NCBI GenBank assembly: GCA_001931905.2
Contig: MSJI02000885.1
Span: 84,404 to 148,403 of the forward strand
DNA: 64,000 nucleotides
Reading direction: 5' to 3'
DNA from: Cladosporium sp. IMV 00045
Lineage: Eukaryota; Ascomycota; Dothideomycetes; Cladosporiales; Cladosporiaceae
Numbering within the stretch: the stretch's first letter is position 1; every line of letters begins with the position of its first letter. Shown here piece by piece: positions 33,498-45,091 of this stretch. A model generated the notes under the pieces. The model had not been told where the DNA came from and did not search any database. It worked only from the letters and a program-made list of their open reading frames with translations. Made by a program: the position numbers and the translations under genes.

Positions 33498-35140
33498 ATG
33501 GCTGAGGTACTGTCCCTCCCCATGCAAAGCTCCAGCACGGTTACGATGCTGCACTCCCGCCCTTCCTCCGCCGAAGCCTTCCAGGGCCCTACACAACAGT
33601 CGCCTCGCCTCGGCCAGGCACCCAGGAGCATGTACAATGGACCGAACAACACAGCCTTCAGAGCTACCGCTTCCCCTGTGCAGCCCTACGCTTTCCAGGC
33701 TACGCCACACCTGCGGCAAGAATCGAGGACAAGCTCTGCACCTAACGCCGGCCAGAACTTCCTCGGTGTTCAGAAGCCAGGCCACACGCAGTCGGCCTCC
33801 ACATCGACCGCATCATCCTCTGATGCTTCATCGGCGAAGGACGACTCCGTCATCGGCACACAGACAGAGTCTCTGATAAACTTCCAAGCAAGCATGCCTG
33901 ATCTCTCGTTGAACAGCTTCGAGCAAACAGCCAAGCCATCGCCGGATCGTTATAGACGGGTTGCACGACGCACCAACTCCAACAACTCGGTGCCCAGAGT
34001 CGCCACTCCTAATGACACCGCCGCGCCCGCCGTCTCTGGCACGGCACCCTCAGATCTCCTGTCACAGCCGAAACCTGGACCAGAACGCAAGGCCAGTGCC
34101 GATGATACAGCACTGCCTCGGTCGGGAACAACTGAGCTGGCGAAGCGCTACCGCAGGCGTAGCTTGAACACCATTGACACACACGTCGCCTCGCCCAGCG
34201 GTGACGCTCAGGCCGGCGCTGGCGCTCAACGACCTGCTTCAAGTCAGGGTTCGAGTGCAACCTCAACCCCAACGACCATTCGCCCGGTCTCTTCCCATCA
34301 GCGTAACAGCAGCCGTGATGGAACAGAGGCCGCTCAACGGGGCAACGCCACCGCCTCGGACGCCACCAGCGTCAAGGGCAACGAGACTGCCACCGCTCAG
34401 AAATCCGTCAGTGTTCCTCCTAGAGGTGCTTCTGACCCAAACAAGAGGATGGCTTCTCCGTCACCACTCTCACGGCAGGCGAATGAATCTCAAGCTCCTG
34501 CAGCGGACAAAATCCCGCCTCCTGCTAAGCCAGGCCACAGATCCTACGCTTCAGTCACACGAGCAGCGGTCAACCAACCTCCCAGCGCTGCTGCTCAACA
34601 TCTTGCGGCAGTCTCGGACAAAGATCTGAACAAGGGCATGAAATCACGCCTGAGACGTGCCTTTTCCTTTGGCAGTGCTCAAGAGCTCAGAAATGCTAAT
34701 GCGTCCATGGCGCCACATCCCGGACGGGAACAACCACAGGCACAAGAAGAGGAGCTGGACCCGGAACAGATGGAGATTGCTCGCAGGCAAGAGGCCGCCG
34801 GAATTGGTGCTAACATCTACTCCGGTCAAGGTGGCTTCACTGGCTCCACCGACAATATCTCAATTTCATCGACGGCTTCCTCCGCCTCAATGATGTTGCG
34901 AAAAATGGGCAAGGGCGCGAAGAAGAGTGCTAGAAGCATCAAGGGCCTTTTCCGCCCCAAGTCTGTGATTGGCGTTCCTGCTGCCGATGGTCCGGTGCAG
35001 GTGCAGAACAGTGCTCCTCTACAACCAAGCATGGCCCAGGTCTCGATGGTGACAGTCGAGGCGGAGAGGCAAAAAGTCAACGTGAACGCCGAATTGGACG
35101 ACAAGAGCGGCGGTGCGACTGGCTTCCCCAAATTGGAGCG
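33498..35140 (+). CDS. bni4: BNI4-like protein, allele 2 (cut by gap)
   Basis: About 547 codons of the same scaffold protein, without frameshifts, stopping at the 20-N gap inside a segment identical to contig 3. Differences from allele 1 are few (for example ASPVQ versus APPVQ, ERKAS versus ERQAS, KGNETA versus KGTETA). It contains a basic stretch RKMGKGAKKSARSIKGLF that is unchanged between alleles. The C-terminal phosphatase-binding part lies in the shared sequence kept only in contig 3. Confidence 0.75.
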
Positions 35141-35160
35141 NNNNNNNNNNNNNNNNNNNN
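35141..35160. other. Assembly gap (20 N)
   Basis: Twenty Ns between contigs 2 and 3. BNI4 sequence on the left is about 750 bp further along the gene than the BNI4 sequence on the right, so the join steps backwards and is not biological. Confidence 0.98.
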
Positions 35161-36759
35161 GCGCTACCGCAGGCGTAGCTTGAACACCATTGACACACAC
35201 GTCGCCTCGTCCAGCGGTGACGCTCAGGCCGGCGCTGGCGCTCAACGACCTGCTTCAAGTCAAGGTTCGAGTGCAACCTCGACCCCAACGACCATTCGCC
35301 CGGTCTCTTCCCATCAGCGTAACAGCAGCCGTGATGGAACAGAGGCCGCTCAACGGGGCAACGCCACCGCCTCGGACGCCACCAGCGTTAAGGGCACCGA
35401 GACTGCCACGGCTCAGAAATCCGTCAATGTCCCTCCTAGAGGTGCTTCTGACCCAAACAAGCGAATGGCTTCTCCGTCACCACTCTCACGGCAGGCGAAT
35501 GAACCTCAAGCTCCTGCAGCGGACAAGATCCCGCCTCCTGCTAAGCCAGGCCACAGATCCTACGCTTCAGTCACACGAGCAGCAGTGAACCAGCCTCCCA
35601 GCGCTGCTGCTCAACATCTTGCAGCAGTTTCAGACAGAGATTTGAACAAAGGCATGAAATCGCGCCTGAGACGTGCCTTTTCTTTCGGCAGTGCTCAGGA
35701 GCTGAGAAATGCCAATGCGTCCATGGCGCCACACCCCGGCCGGGAACAACCACAATCACAAGAAGAGGAGCTGGATCCCGAACAGATGGAGATTGCCCGC
35801 AGGCAAGAGGCCGCCGGAATTGGTGCTAACATCTACTCCGGTCAAGGTGGCTTCACTGGCTCCACTGACAATATCTCCATTTCATCGACGGCTTCCTCGG
35901 CCTCGATGATGTTGCGAAAAATGGGCAAGGGCGCGAAGAAGAGTGCTAGAAGCATCAAGGGCCTTTTCCGCCCCAAGTCTGTGATTGGCGTTCCTGCTGC
36001 CGATGGTCCGGTGCAGGTGCAGAACAGTGCTCCTCTACAACCAAGCATGGCCCAGGTCTCGATGGTGACAGTCGAGGCGGAGAGGCAAAAAGTCAACGTG
36101 AACGCCGAATTGGACGACAAGAGCGGCGGTGCGACTGGCTTCCCCAAATTGGAGCGTAACTCCATCGATGCTGGAGCCATCTCCCAGAGACCTTCCGCAG
36201 ACAGCTCTGATTCTCTGACTAGGCGCAGCATCGTTGGCAGCGACAAGGACCGCGCAGAAGTACTAGCCGCTGTCAAGAAGGGCATTCTCAAGCGTTCCGG
36301 TACATCTTCGCCGACCGCCTCTCCTGACATCCGACCCGCCGACGGCACTTCTCACGGACTCGACAGCCCAGCTTCATCCATGCCGAGCACGCCCAAGGAC
36401 GGCTCGACTCGCAGTGCCTCTTTCCGGGACACCGCAAACGGCGATTATTTCAGCCAGTCTCGCATCGCTTCCATGACGAACACTAGGAGCATGCCTGCTA
36501 CCCCCACTGGAAAGGGCATCACATTCTCTCCTCGCATCCAGTTTCACGATGCCTGGAGTGCCTCCGACTACGATCGCAGGGGAGACATCGCGACTTGCAA
36601 CCGCCTAACTCCGATTCTCGCCCAGCAGATCAAGGAGGAGCTCAACACGTTCAAGATGGTAAGTTCTTCGGACTTGAGTGAATAACTACGCATATGCTAA
36701 CAATTTAACAGGAGATGGAAGTCCACGAGCTCAGCAAGCCTCACACCCACTTCTTCTAA
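35161..36759 (+). CDS. bni4: BNI4-like protein, C-terminal part, allele 1
   Basis: Continues the frame of 20135-21009 after a 228 bp overlap. Exons: up to 36658, then 36712-36759 after a 53 bp intron (GTAAGT donor, TGCTAAC branch site, CAG acceptor). The last exon codes EMEVHELSKPHTHFF. The C-terminus carries KGITF (near residue 666 of the joined protein), a fit to the RVxF docking motif for type-1 phosphatase, followed by the block YDRRGDIATCNRLTP and EELNTFKM that I recognise from Bni4/Afr1-type proteins. In yeast Bni4 this end recruits Glc7 for chitin synthesis at the septum. The joined allele has about 730 residues; the rest is disordered. Confidence 0.8.
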
Positions 36760-37591
36760 GCGCCACGCTACACCACCACAAGCATAAATTCAGATACCAG
36801 AATCCACATCAAAAAAACGAGGACACGAACGACGAGCGAGCATACCTTTCCAACCTTTCACCCGAACACACGGGGGGACCTGACTATCACCCCGACCACC
36901 CTCTTGAGCTTTCTGCCAATATCAAACCGACGATTATGCCGGAGAGAAAAGAGAGCAATATTACACGCGATCACTACCACCGACATGGAATGAGACTGAA
37001 GGACGCAAGAAACGAGGCGAACACGAGGGCTCCATTCGCTCCACGCAACCCACGTCTCATTTCTCCAAACAAAAACTCTTTCTTGAATACTTTACTACAA
37101 CTGCCAGCTGCTACACCAAAAAGCACGCACGAATGCAGCGAAAAGACTCGCACAACTGGACTACTAAGCGCTTGCATATTGGGAGGGACAACTTTGGCTT
37201 CAACTGTTTTCTTTCTTTTTCTCTACCACTTGCTTTTCTTGAAACTCTCTCTTTCTTCATTCAAAGGGTTTCTTACTACTTAACAACGGTGTTATCAACT
37301 GGACTAGGGTTTTCAAGCGGAAAGAATAGGGAGGTATGGGGAAATTCAGGCGTTTTGATTGTGTCGATTTTTCTTTTTTTGACTTCTTTTCATCACTTTT
37401 GGCATATTCGAGTCTTTCCTGTTGTTGTTTGCTGCTTTTGTTGTCTCTCTCTGCCTCTCTCTCTCTGGCTCTTTTTCTACTACTGAAGCGGAGCGGGTGT
37501 ATTGTTGCTGCTTTTTTTTTTTTTTTATTAAACTCTTGCTTATTACTTGTCGTGGTTGTGGGAATTGAATCTTTGCTTTTGCGTGAAATAT

Positions 37592-37594
<3 letters not shown>

Positions 37595-37643
<49 letters not shown>
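37595..37643. repeat. TC dinucleotide microsatellite
   Basis: An uninterrupted run of TC over 49 bp, in a T-rich stretch downstream of BNI4. Confidence 0.95.
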
Positions 37644-37645
<2 letters not shown>

Positions 37646-37868
37646 TTCTCTCGCGCGATCTAGGCTTACGGTCTCGCGATTCTTATCATTGTCGCTTTTC
37701 TCTGATTCATGGTAGTTGGTTGAGGACGGTCCTTGCCTTTTTTTTTCGTCTCGGGCTGCGTTCGGAGAGAAGGTAATCAAGTGAGGCTACATGTATCGTC
37801 GTTGATTCGCTCTCCTTTGCCTTTCGATTTCATCATATATTGGTTTAGCGCGTGCTTTCGTTTACGTT

Positions 37869-37869
37869 G

Positions 37870-37916
<47 letters not shown>
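37869..37916. repeat. GCCT tetranucleotide microsatellite, 12 units
   Basis: Twelve perfect GCCT units, downstream of BNI4 and outside any likely gene. Confidence 0.95.
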
Positions 37917-37919
<3 letters not shown>

Positions 37920-39831
37920 TGACCGTTTTGGCCTGTCGGTTCAATGCCTGCATATCATCCCGCGCATTTCGATGTGTTCTCTATTTAGACAGGCATCACT
38001 GTCACATGTCCTCGATCGCGTCGGGGACCGCAGGCTGCCTGCCCCTCTTTGCCCCTCATCCCCGTTTCGTTCGGGGTGGACAGTAGAGCTGAATAGCTTG
38101 TGATTTCTGGTTTGATCGACGACGCACGACACGGCAGGGTGGATGGACAGGGAGGATGTTGAGTGCGTGCATTGATTGATTGAAGTGCGTGCATACGTGC
38201 CGTGCGCTGTACGATCTGGCAAGTCTGGCTCTGGCTTGGGAGTGAGATCAGGCCATCCACGCTTCCCATGCCCATGCTCATGCCGTCCCTGATTGCCCTG
38301 GGGGCCAGTCGGCGGGCCAGACAGCGGGAATGCTGCGTTGCTGCAACGCCCTTTGCCAGGCATGTGAAGTAACCAGGTAACTGAAGCTTCAAACATCGTA
38401 AGCAAAACACGAAACAAACCACCCGTCGTCTCATCAGCTGGCTTGATTCCAATGGACTCAATGCCTCAACAATGGCTCAGTGGACTCCATAGTAAGCAAC
38501 ACGGCACGCCCTTCGCCCAGTAGGAAGTTAAGCCCGCCTTCCGGGCCCAGGCACAAGGCACAGGCACAAGGGACACGAACGGTACGTCTGACTGTGTTGT
38601 GCTGTTACTGTACTTCGAGACTTCTTGCAGTGGAGCTTGGTGAGATGTGAGGTAAACCGGACGCAGCCGGCTTATGGTTTGACGGGTGACGGGTTGGTTG
38701 ACGGGGACTCGGCTCTTGGAGAGCTCGAGCGTTGGGTGGGGGACTTGGGGACTTTGGTACCTCCAACTGTTCTGGAGATGTTACTTTAGTTGAGAGATGG
38801 ATTGGGTTCAAAATGGGACTGAGATCCCCGCGCCACTGAACTGGGGCGAAGCTCCGGAGGTGAGAGCGTGGCTTGCGTTGCGGAGGCTGGATGTCTCTGT
38901 ACATCTACATGTATGTACATGTACATGTGCCGTGAAAGCAGGCAGGCGGTAGCTTGCTAGCTGGCAAACAAGCTTACGTCTTCTTCTTCTCGACAGGCAG
39001 GTTTCTCTGGGTTGCATGTGGGCATTTGCTGCTTTTGGCTTTGGAGCTGTGTTTTCGGTGGACGTTTCATGTTCAGCAGGGTTGTGGGTAAGGTCAGGTT
39101 ATGTATGCGTTGTTGCCACGAAGCTGTTGCTGCTGCTGCGAATTGCCTTTGCGTCGGTATAGTGCCACTGCGTCTCTCGAGCAGAGGTGATTGTGCTTGC
39201 GTGCGGCCTATGGCCTGCTGTATTTTTCACGTGTGACGGGTGGTTCCGTTGCGATGTCGTCGATGCTTGATCGTACATGCTTGATTGTTGGTTTGAGGGT
39301 TTGAGACAATCTTGGAAGTGAGACAAGAGAGGGGTTGTCTTCATGTGGTATTTCCCCATGTTGACTAGAAAGGATTCATGGGGTTCCAAAATGGGAATCT
39401 GGTGATGTCCTTAGATTTATCGATTTCTTCGATGGTTTGTTGTCTTAGATTGTCTCTAATCCATGGTTAGGAATATTCCGGATATGCTCGGAAGTTCGAG
39501 GCTTGGTCGTGTGGCGTTCATTCGTGAGGGGTTCGCCAGCGAGAGAAGTTCGCTCGGTTTCCTGAGAGCTGTGCCGCTTCTACTTCTTGGTATGGTCTTG
39601 GATGGCGTCAGAGATCTGGATGTGAGATCGCAAGGCGATTTCACTTATTCTATGAAGACTTCTTTTGTAGACAAAACACAAGTAAGTTTGTGAGATTGAT
39701 CATCTTCCTAAAATAATTTGAGACGACACCGCTACTTCAACTACCCGAATCGAAGTCACCACATTATCACTCACACATTACCAGAGCCTCGCCACATCTC
39801 TTACCAACATACCCACACTCTTGCACGGATC

Positions 39832-40179
39832 ATGGCCGCACTACTCATCCTCGCTGGCGCCATGATTCACGATCGTTACAAAGAACGAAAGGACTCGAAA
39901 CGCAGAAAAGCCATGGAAGATGAGAGGAAGCACGCCCAACTCCAGGCAGCGGTGGAACGCAGAGCTAAGAGAGCTGGTGTTGAGAGAAATTACGAGAGTG
40001 AAGATGAGCAAGATGATGAGCCTTTGCCTAGGTATGAGGATGTCATTCGGAATGATGGCGTATTGGACGCTGGTATAGGTGATTATCGACATTCTGGTGG
40101 CGAGGGCTCACATGGACAATCGGCTGAATTGAGACGACATTCAGGCATAGATCGGACGGCGGATACGATGAGAGTGTAG
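39832..40179 (+). CDS. Small basic protein with LPRY motif
   Basis: A 115-residue frame. It starts with a short hydrophobic stretch (MAALLILAGAMI) that could be a membrane anchor, followed by a highly charged helix (KERKDSKRRKAMEDERKHAQ) and the acidic motif DDEPLPRYEDV, similar to the PPxY/LPxY motifs that bind WW domains of Nedd4/Rsp5-type ubiquitin ligases. I chose the ATG at 39832; a longer upstream frame has no support. I do not recognise a named family. A Rsp5 adaptor role would be a guess. Confidence 0.5.
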   Translation: MAALLILAGAMIHDRYKERKDSKRRKAMEDERKHAQLQAAVERRAKRAGVERNYESEDEQDDEPLPRYEDVIRNDGVLDAGIGDYRHSGGEGSHGQSAELRRHSGIDRTADTMRV

Positions 40180-40307
40180 TCTTGACTGGAGGCACGGGCA
40201 CGTTATTCGACTATGACACTACCGGTTTTGGACAGACATGCATCAACTGTCCGGGAATCCTTCATTGTCCCAAGACACTTCCGACTTTGTTTCTTTAAGC
40301 ATGTCTG

Positions 40308-41099
40308 TCAACAGAAGTCCGGTCGAAACCACCTATATGAAGAGCGTACGCTCTCCTCCAGCTTACTCCGCTCCACCTTACAACAATCCCCACAAGAGAC
40401 CAAACCCACCCAGATTCCTGACGAACATCTTTTCGCATCCCTGCCACAGTATGCACAGTACCTCAACGCGCGATGCACGTACTCCATCCTCGCGCACAAT
40501 GTGTATGTGTGGAGCCTCTCCCAGTCTACCCAGGAATCCCAGGCCACTAAGGAATCGCCGCAAGTATACTCTTCCGCCACAATCTGCTTCCACACGAGCA
40601 GAAAGTGGCTGCAGAATGCTTCGACCTGATCGCGCCAAAATCGCGACACCAGCGCTAGGTGGTTGAGGTTGTGGCCTCCAAATCTTACTTGGAAATCGAT
40701 GTCAGGCCCAGATTCGACTCTGCAGTCCGGGAGGAGCAGATATGACAGGATCTCGACGCGTGTGTCGTGCGGCAGAGCGCTCAGGCGATCGATTTGCTTG
40801 GGAGATGCCGATGGCGACGGTGGTGGCAGGATGGCGTTTGCGAAGGGGAGGTCGCATGTACGTGGCTCTTTCTGTGCGGCGGCGTACGCTTCACGCTGCG
40901 ACTTCACCTCCGCTTCCGACCATTGCCTGCAGTCCCTCCAACGGCGAGAGTAGACCACGCTGGAGACTTTCTGGTAGCGCAACCAGCAGGCGTCCATTAG
41001 CCATTCTTTGTCGTGCTCGTAGAGCCAGTGAACCAGCTGAGCGGCGTCTTCTTGCCACTCGGGCATGTTGGCTGAAATTTCGAAAGGGTCGTCACTCAT
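40308..41099 (-). CDS. F-box-like protein with C-terminal zinc-binding cysteines
   Basis: A single-exon protein of 263 residues starting MSDDPFEISANMPEW. The middle has an F-box-like segment (IDRLSALPHDTRVEILSYLLL, about 137-157). The C-terminus has two CxxC pairs in ALRYCAYCGRDAKRC and GLVSCGDCCK, probably binding one zinc ion. F-box proteins of this layout are common in Dothideomycetes. The predicted role is a substrate adaptor of a ubiquitin ligase; the target is unknown. The start at 41099 is the first ATG that gives a normal N-terminus; an upstream extension of the frame looks like leader sequence. Confidence 0.65.
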   Translation of the reverse strand: MSDDPFEISANMPEWQEDAAQLVHWLYEHDKEWLMDACWLRYQKVSSVVYSRRWRDCRQWSEAEVKSQREAYAAAQKEPRTCDLPFANAILPPPSPSASPKQIDRLSALPHDTRVEILSYLLLPDCRVESGPDIDFQVRFGGHNLNHLALVSRFWRDQVEAFCSHFLLVWKQIVAEEYTCGDSLVAWDSWVDWERLHTYTLCARMEYVHRALRYCAYCGRDAKRCSSGIWVGLVSCGDCCKVERSKLEESVRSSYRWFRPDFC

Positions 41100-41914
41100 T
41101 TTTGAATGATGGCTGTTTTTAATGGTGTTGGGGATTGATGAGAAAATTCTCGTCCTCATTTGACTGCTGGTTTTGGCACTGATTATATACACGCGCTCAT
41201 GAGACTTTTCGCGCAAGGAATGCACTGTTCGGCACTCTCGCTCACCGGTCGGCTGTGTTACGATCTTTCTTTTCATATTACAATTTCGTGGCACGCATGA
41301 CATCGGCCGTATGCATCAAGGTAAACAGTCTCGCAAGGCAGTCGCTATTGCGATTTGTCCCTTGCAAGACGATATTACAAGGTGTGAAATGCCACGATGG
41401 CACATACGGGCCAGCATCTTGCGATATACATGTACGTACTTCACTGAGATCATCACCAGTACATTCCAAAAGGTATCATCCACTTGTCGACTCCTGAACA
41501 CGTTGGTTCAAGCATTCTGAGTGAATACTAAAGATATAGCTTGTAAACTGGCTTTTGGATATGATTGGTTTTCCTAGCCACGCTGAGAGCTTTGCCCTTT
41601 CTTCACTTACCGATCTGGAGGCGAGTATCTCATGTCCGTCGCGACAGTTTACCATGACTACACTCCAACACCTTAGTGGATCCTATGAATGATGTTATAA
41701 TCTGCCGTGCAGCGCTATTCAACACTACTGGACCCTCACTTGCGCAGCGATTTGCCCCACCAAAAACGCCTCGACAAAGTCGGCGGGGTAGACAGTCAAG
41801 TCCAACTCCCCAATCTCTCTAAAAACTTTGGCTCCAGCATCCTTTCTCGACCCTCCGTTGAACACTCGCAACAGCACCAACACCTCCTCATACACATCCT
41901 CACCCACCTATACA
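41100..41914. other. Divergent upstream region of the F-box/zinc and adenosine kinase genes
   Basis: About 0.8 kb between two divergently read genes, holding both promoters. The last 200 bp before the kinase start are C/A-rich, as in fungal leaders. No gene is seen. Confidence 0.55.
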
Positions 41915-43283
41915 ATGGCTTCCGACGGTTACGAGCTTCTCTGTCTGGAGAACCCTCTCCTGGACATCCTTGGTACGAGACTTCACTGCCTGTCTTAGAA
42001 GAGCAATCACTGACGTACATTTCCAACAGGTTTCGCGTATGCTATTTACCTCACCCAATTCAAGACGAGACGAACTTCGACTGACAGACCTCAGCGATGA
42101 GGCCATGCTGAACCAGTACGGCCTCAAGGCCAACGATGCCATTCTGGCCGAGGAGAAGCACATGGGCATCTACGAGGACCGTGAGTGAACACCGGCCACC
42201 TTGTGGTAGGACTAGGGATAACAAGGGAATAGTCATCCAGAACCGCAAGGCCATCCTCACTGCCGGTGGTGCCGCCCAGAACACTGCCAGAGGCGCTCAG
42301 GTACGCGAAGATCCATCCCCATCATCACAGGTCTCGTGTTGACCCCACCGTCAGTACATCCTCCCTCCCAAGTCCGTCATCTACTTCGGCTGTGTCGGTA
42401 AGGACAAGTACGCCGACATCCTTGCCGATGCCGCCAAGGAGGCTGGCCTCGAGGTCCGCTACCGCGTCGACGAGACCGCACCCACCGGTCGTTGCGGTGT
42501 TGTTGTCACTGGCCACAACCGCAGCCTGTGCACTGACCTCGCTGCTGCCAACTGCTACAAGCTTGACCACCTTCAGGCCCACTGGGACATTGTCCAGAAG
42601 AGCAAGGCTTATTTCGTCGGTGGCTACCACCTGACTGTCTGCGTGCCCGCCATCATGGCTCTGGCCGAGGAGGCCGCCAAGGAGAACAAGGTATGGAATG
42701 AAAGTCGTTGAAGCTGAGAGACTTCGCTAAATCAATAACAGCCCTTCGCTCTCTCCCTCAACGCTCCCTTCATTCCCCAGTTCTTCAAGGAGCAGCTCGA
42801 CCAGACCGCCCCTTACTGGGACTACGTCGTCGGCAACGAGACCGAGGCTGCTTCCTACGCCGAGTCTCACGACCTCAAGACCACCGACATCCCCACCATC
42901 GCCAAGCACCTGGCCAACCTTCCCAAGAAGAACACCCAGCGCAAGCGTATCGCCATCATCACCCAGGGCACCGAGCCCACCGTCATCGCCATCCAGGGTG
43001 AGGACGACGTCAAGTCCTTCCCCGTTCACGAGATCAACAAGGACGAGATTGTCGACACCACCGGTGCCGGTGACGCTTTCGCTGCCGGTTTCTTCGCCGG
43101 TGTCGCCAAGGGCGAGGCTCTCGAGCGCTCCGTCGACATGGGCCAGTGGCTCGCTGCTCTCTCCATCCGCGAGGAGGGTCCCAGGTGAGTTGCTTGTCAG
43201 AACTATACGTTTACCCAGAAAATACTAACAAGGTTAATTTCAGGTACCCCTCCCCCAAGAAGACCTACACCCCGTCTTCTTAG
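41915..43283 (+). CDS. ado1: Adenosine kinase
   Basis: Phosphorylates adenosine to AMP with ATP, removing adenosine made by the methyl cycle. Six exons: 41915-41972, 42088-42180, 42233-42300, 42355-42690, 42742-43184 and 43244-43283, giving 345 residues, the usual length. All introns have GT..AG ends, and joining them restores the family sequence: LCLENPLLDIL, then YGLKANDAILAEEKHMG, LTAGGAAQNTARGAQ and LNAPFIPQFFKEQLDQ. The PfkB signature DTTGAGDAFAAGFFAG, with the catalytic Asp, lies near residues 293-308. Codon use is strongly biased to C-ending codons, as expected for a highly expressed gene. The symbol follows yeast ADO1. Confidence 0.93.
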
Positions 43284-45091
43284 ATCACGCAAAAGAAGTG
43301 AAATCAGCCTAGCGCGCAAAGTCCGGAGACTGAAATGATGAGATTCTTCCATCACCTCCGGCGTTTCAACAACTCCAATTACGACCCGAAATGGAAATTT
43401 GGAAATCTGGAAAGACACCCCCAAAAGATACCCAAAAATGCATCCTCCACGATGCAGCTGCATGAAAGTTAGGAAAATAGCAAACTACACCACAAAAAAC
43501 TCGCATAGGATCTAGCGAAATTCGACTTTTGATTTTTCGAAGTCCAAATTTTTTTTGTCTTTGTTTCCCCCTTCTGTTTCCCCTTACTCTCATACCTCGA
43601 CTTCGTCGTCCTTGTTTCACAGCAGAACGTCAGCGAACACCGAAGCCCTATACAGGCGGTTGAACGTCACACAGCAGTACAAATGATGGCTTCGGAGCTT
43701 TCTTACTGTCAGCGCCATGCGTAACCTGGGCGCATCAGCCACCGCTGCGCAGGATGAGGGGCGTGAGTTACACTGCTCGGAAGTACCAACGTAAGGGAAG
43801 TGTGCGAATCGAAGGGTTGAAAAGTCGGTGTCGGAAGGTGAATGTATGTATTTTGAAAGGAATTGTCTGCTCGCGGGGAATTGCAATCTCCCTACCTGCT
43901 AATTGCTTGCTCTCGTCGGAATTTAGGTCTGTCGTCCGAATTTTGCTGGCATCCAGAATGAAGCCACCGCGCTGTGATATTCGATAGATGCCAAAGGGAG
44001 TGTGATACAGATGTCTTCAAGATCTTCGTGTGCTGTAGGCCTGCATACATGCATAGCTCTGCAAGTGGATGTTGGAATGACATCTTTTCGAGTCCAAACT
44101 CGCATACAAAGACAAGACAAGGTTCAAGAGGAAATCGAAACAATGTGACGAAGAATTCAGGATCGATGATAAAAACACATTATACCACCATCGCTTTCCT
44201 CTCCAGTAGTCTCAATGTCAGCGTAGCATACATGTAGACAGAAGTGAAAGCAAAGAAAGAAAAGTAGGTAGCCAAGATTTCGAGACAGGAGAGAGAAAGA
44301 GAGATCAAACAAAATTAATAAACCTGACAAAAACCTCGCCCCAATGTGGTATCAGATGCTTTGCGCTCGCCCCATTCCTCCATTTTTTTTTCCCTCGACC
44401 TTCCGACCAGATTAAAAAGTCAAGACACCCCTCCGCCCCGCCCAATTTTGCCTCTCCTCTGGATATATTTGAGATGAGAGAACCCGATGACCAGATTGAG
44501 AAAAAAAAGACATTATGCATGCAAAGATTGAAGGAAAAGAAAGAGACAGAAGAGCAAGAAAAGCAAAACGAGATGATCTCCTCTCCATCGCCAAGCATAT
44601 AGCAAAAGATAAGAAGAAGACCAAACCGATATCCAATGTGTGCGTGCGTTGAGTCCGGAGCGCCGACGCTTGCGTACGAAAGTGAAGAAAGCCTCGCGAA
44701 GCCGCAAAGATGCCACCAAAGAGAGCAACCACCATCGACCGGCCGACCTCGAAAGAGTTTACCTTTCGCGATACTTGAAATATCCTTGCGCCGGACGTTT
44801 TTTCTTTTACCTCCTTGTTTCGCGAAAGTGTATTGAAGAATGCTGACAAGAAAGGGGTGTCGAAGAGGATTAAAGGGAGATCCCGCCCTGGCGACAGAAA
44901 TCCAGACGAACTCGACCGCGGACTGCGTACAGAATCGTTACGTCCGGCCTTGGAGAATCGCTCCGCCAGTCAGACGCGCGGGCCTAAGCCCAACCCGCAA
45001 GGGCGCGAACGAGGCTGAGACAATTCTCCGATGTGTGCCACCGGTGGCTTTTTTGGCGACTTCAATGTGAGACGTGAACATGCCAGACCGC
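43284..45091. other. Intergenic region between convergent genes
   Basis: About 1.8 kb between the 3' ends of adenosine kinase (plus) and the Q/Y-rich gene (minus). It contains long purine-rich stretches (about 44230-44620) and no gene I can support. Confidence 0.55.

Larger units (their letters stand above)
21030..35140. repeat. Second allele/homeolog of the 7811-21009 region, inserted in line
   Basis: These 14,111 bp repeat the gene order HUS1 - F-box/LRR - F-box-like - gene-poor stretch - BNI4 in the same orientation. The first 206 bp (21030-21235) are identical to 7811-8016, and the last 251 bp (34890-35140) are identical to 35906-36156; in between the copies differ by a few percent in genes and more, with indels, outside them. 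Ends inside identical sequence are what an assembler leaves when two haplotypes share flanks. Confidence 0.9.
36760..39831. other. Repeat-rich region downstream of BNI4
   Basis: About 3 kb with no convincing gene. It begins with the BNI4 3' UTR and holds T-rich tracts, a TC repeat (37595-37643), a GCCT repeat of 12 units (37869-37916) and TACATG-rich sequence near 38905-38930. Reading frames through the TC repeat give only Arg-Glu or Ser-Leu repeats and are not genes. Confidence 0.55.

Noticed and set aside
7811..35140. Segmental tandem duplication of a five-gene block
   Set aside because: Exact terminal overlaps and gap positions fit two alleles laid end to end; no duplication junction is seen.
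35019..35288. Frames crossing the second N gap
   Set aside because: They are shadow frames of BNI4 joined through Ns; not real proteins.
37336..37780. Plus and minus frames over 140 codons through the TC repeat
   Set aside because: They consist of Leu-Ser or Arg-Glu repeats and T-rich codons; low-complexity DNA.
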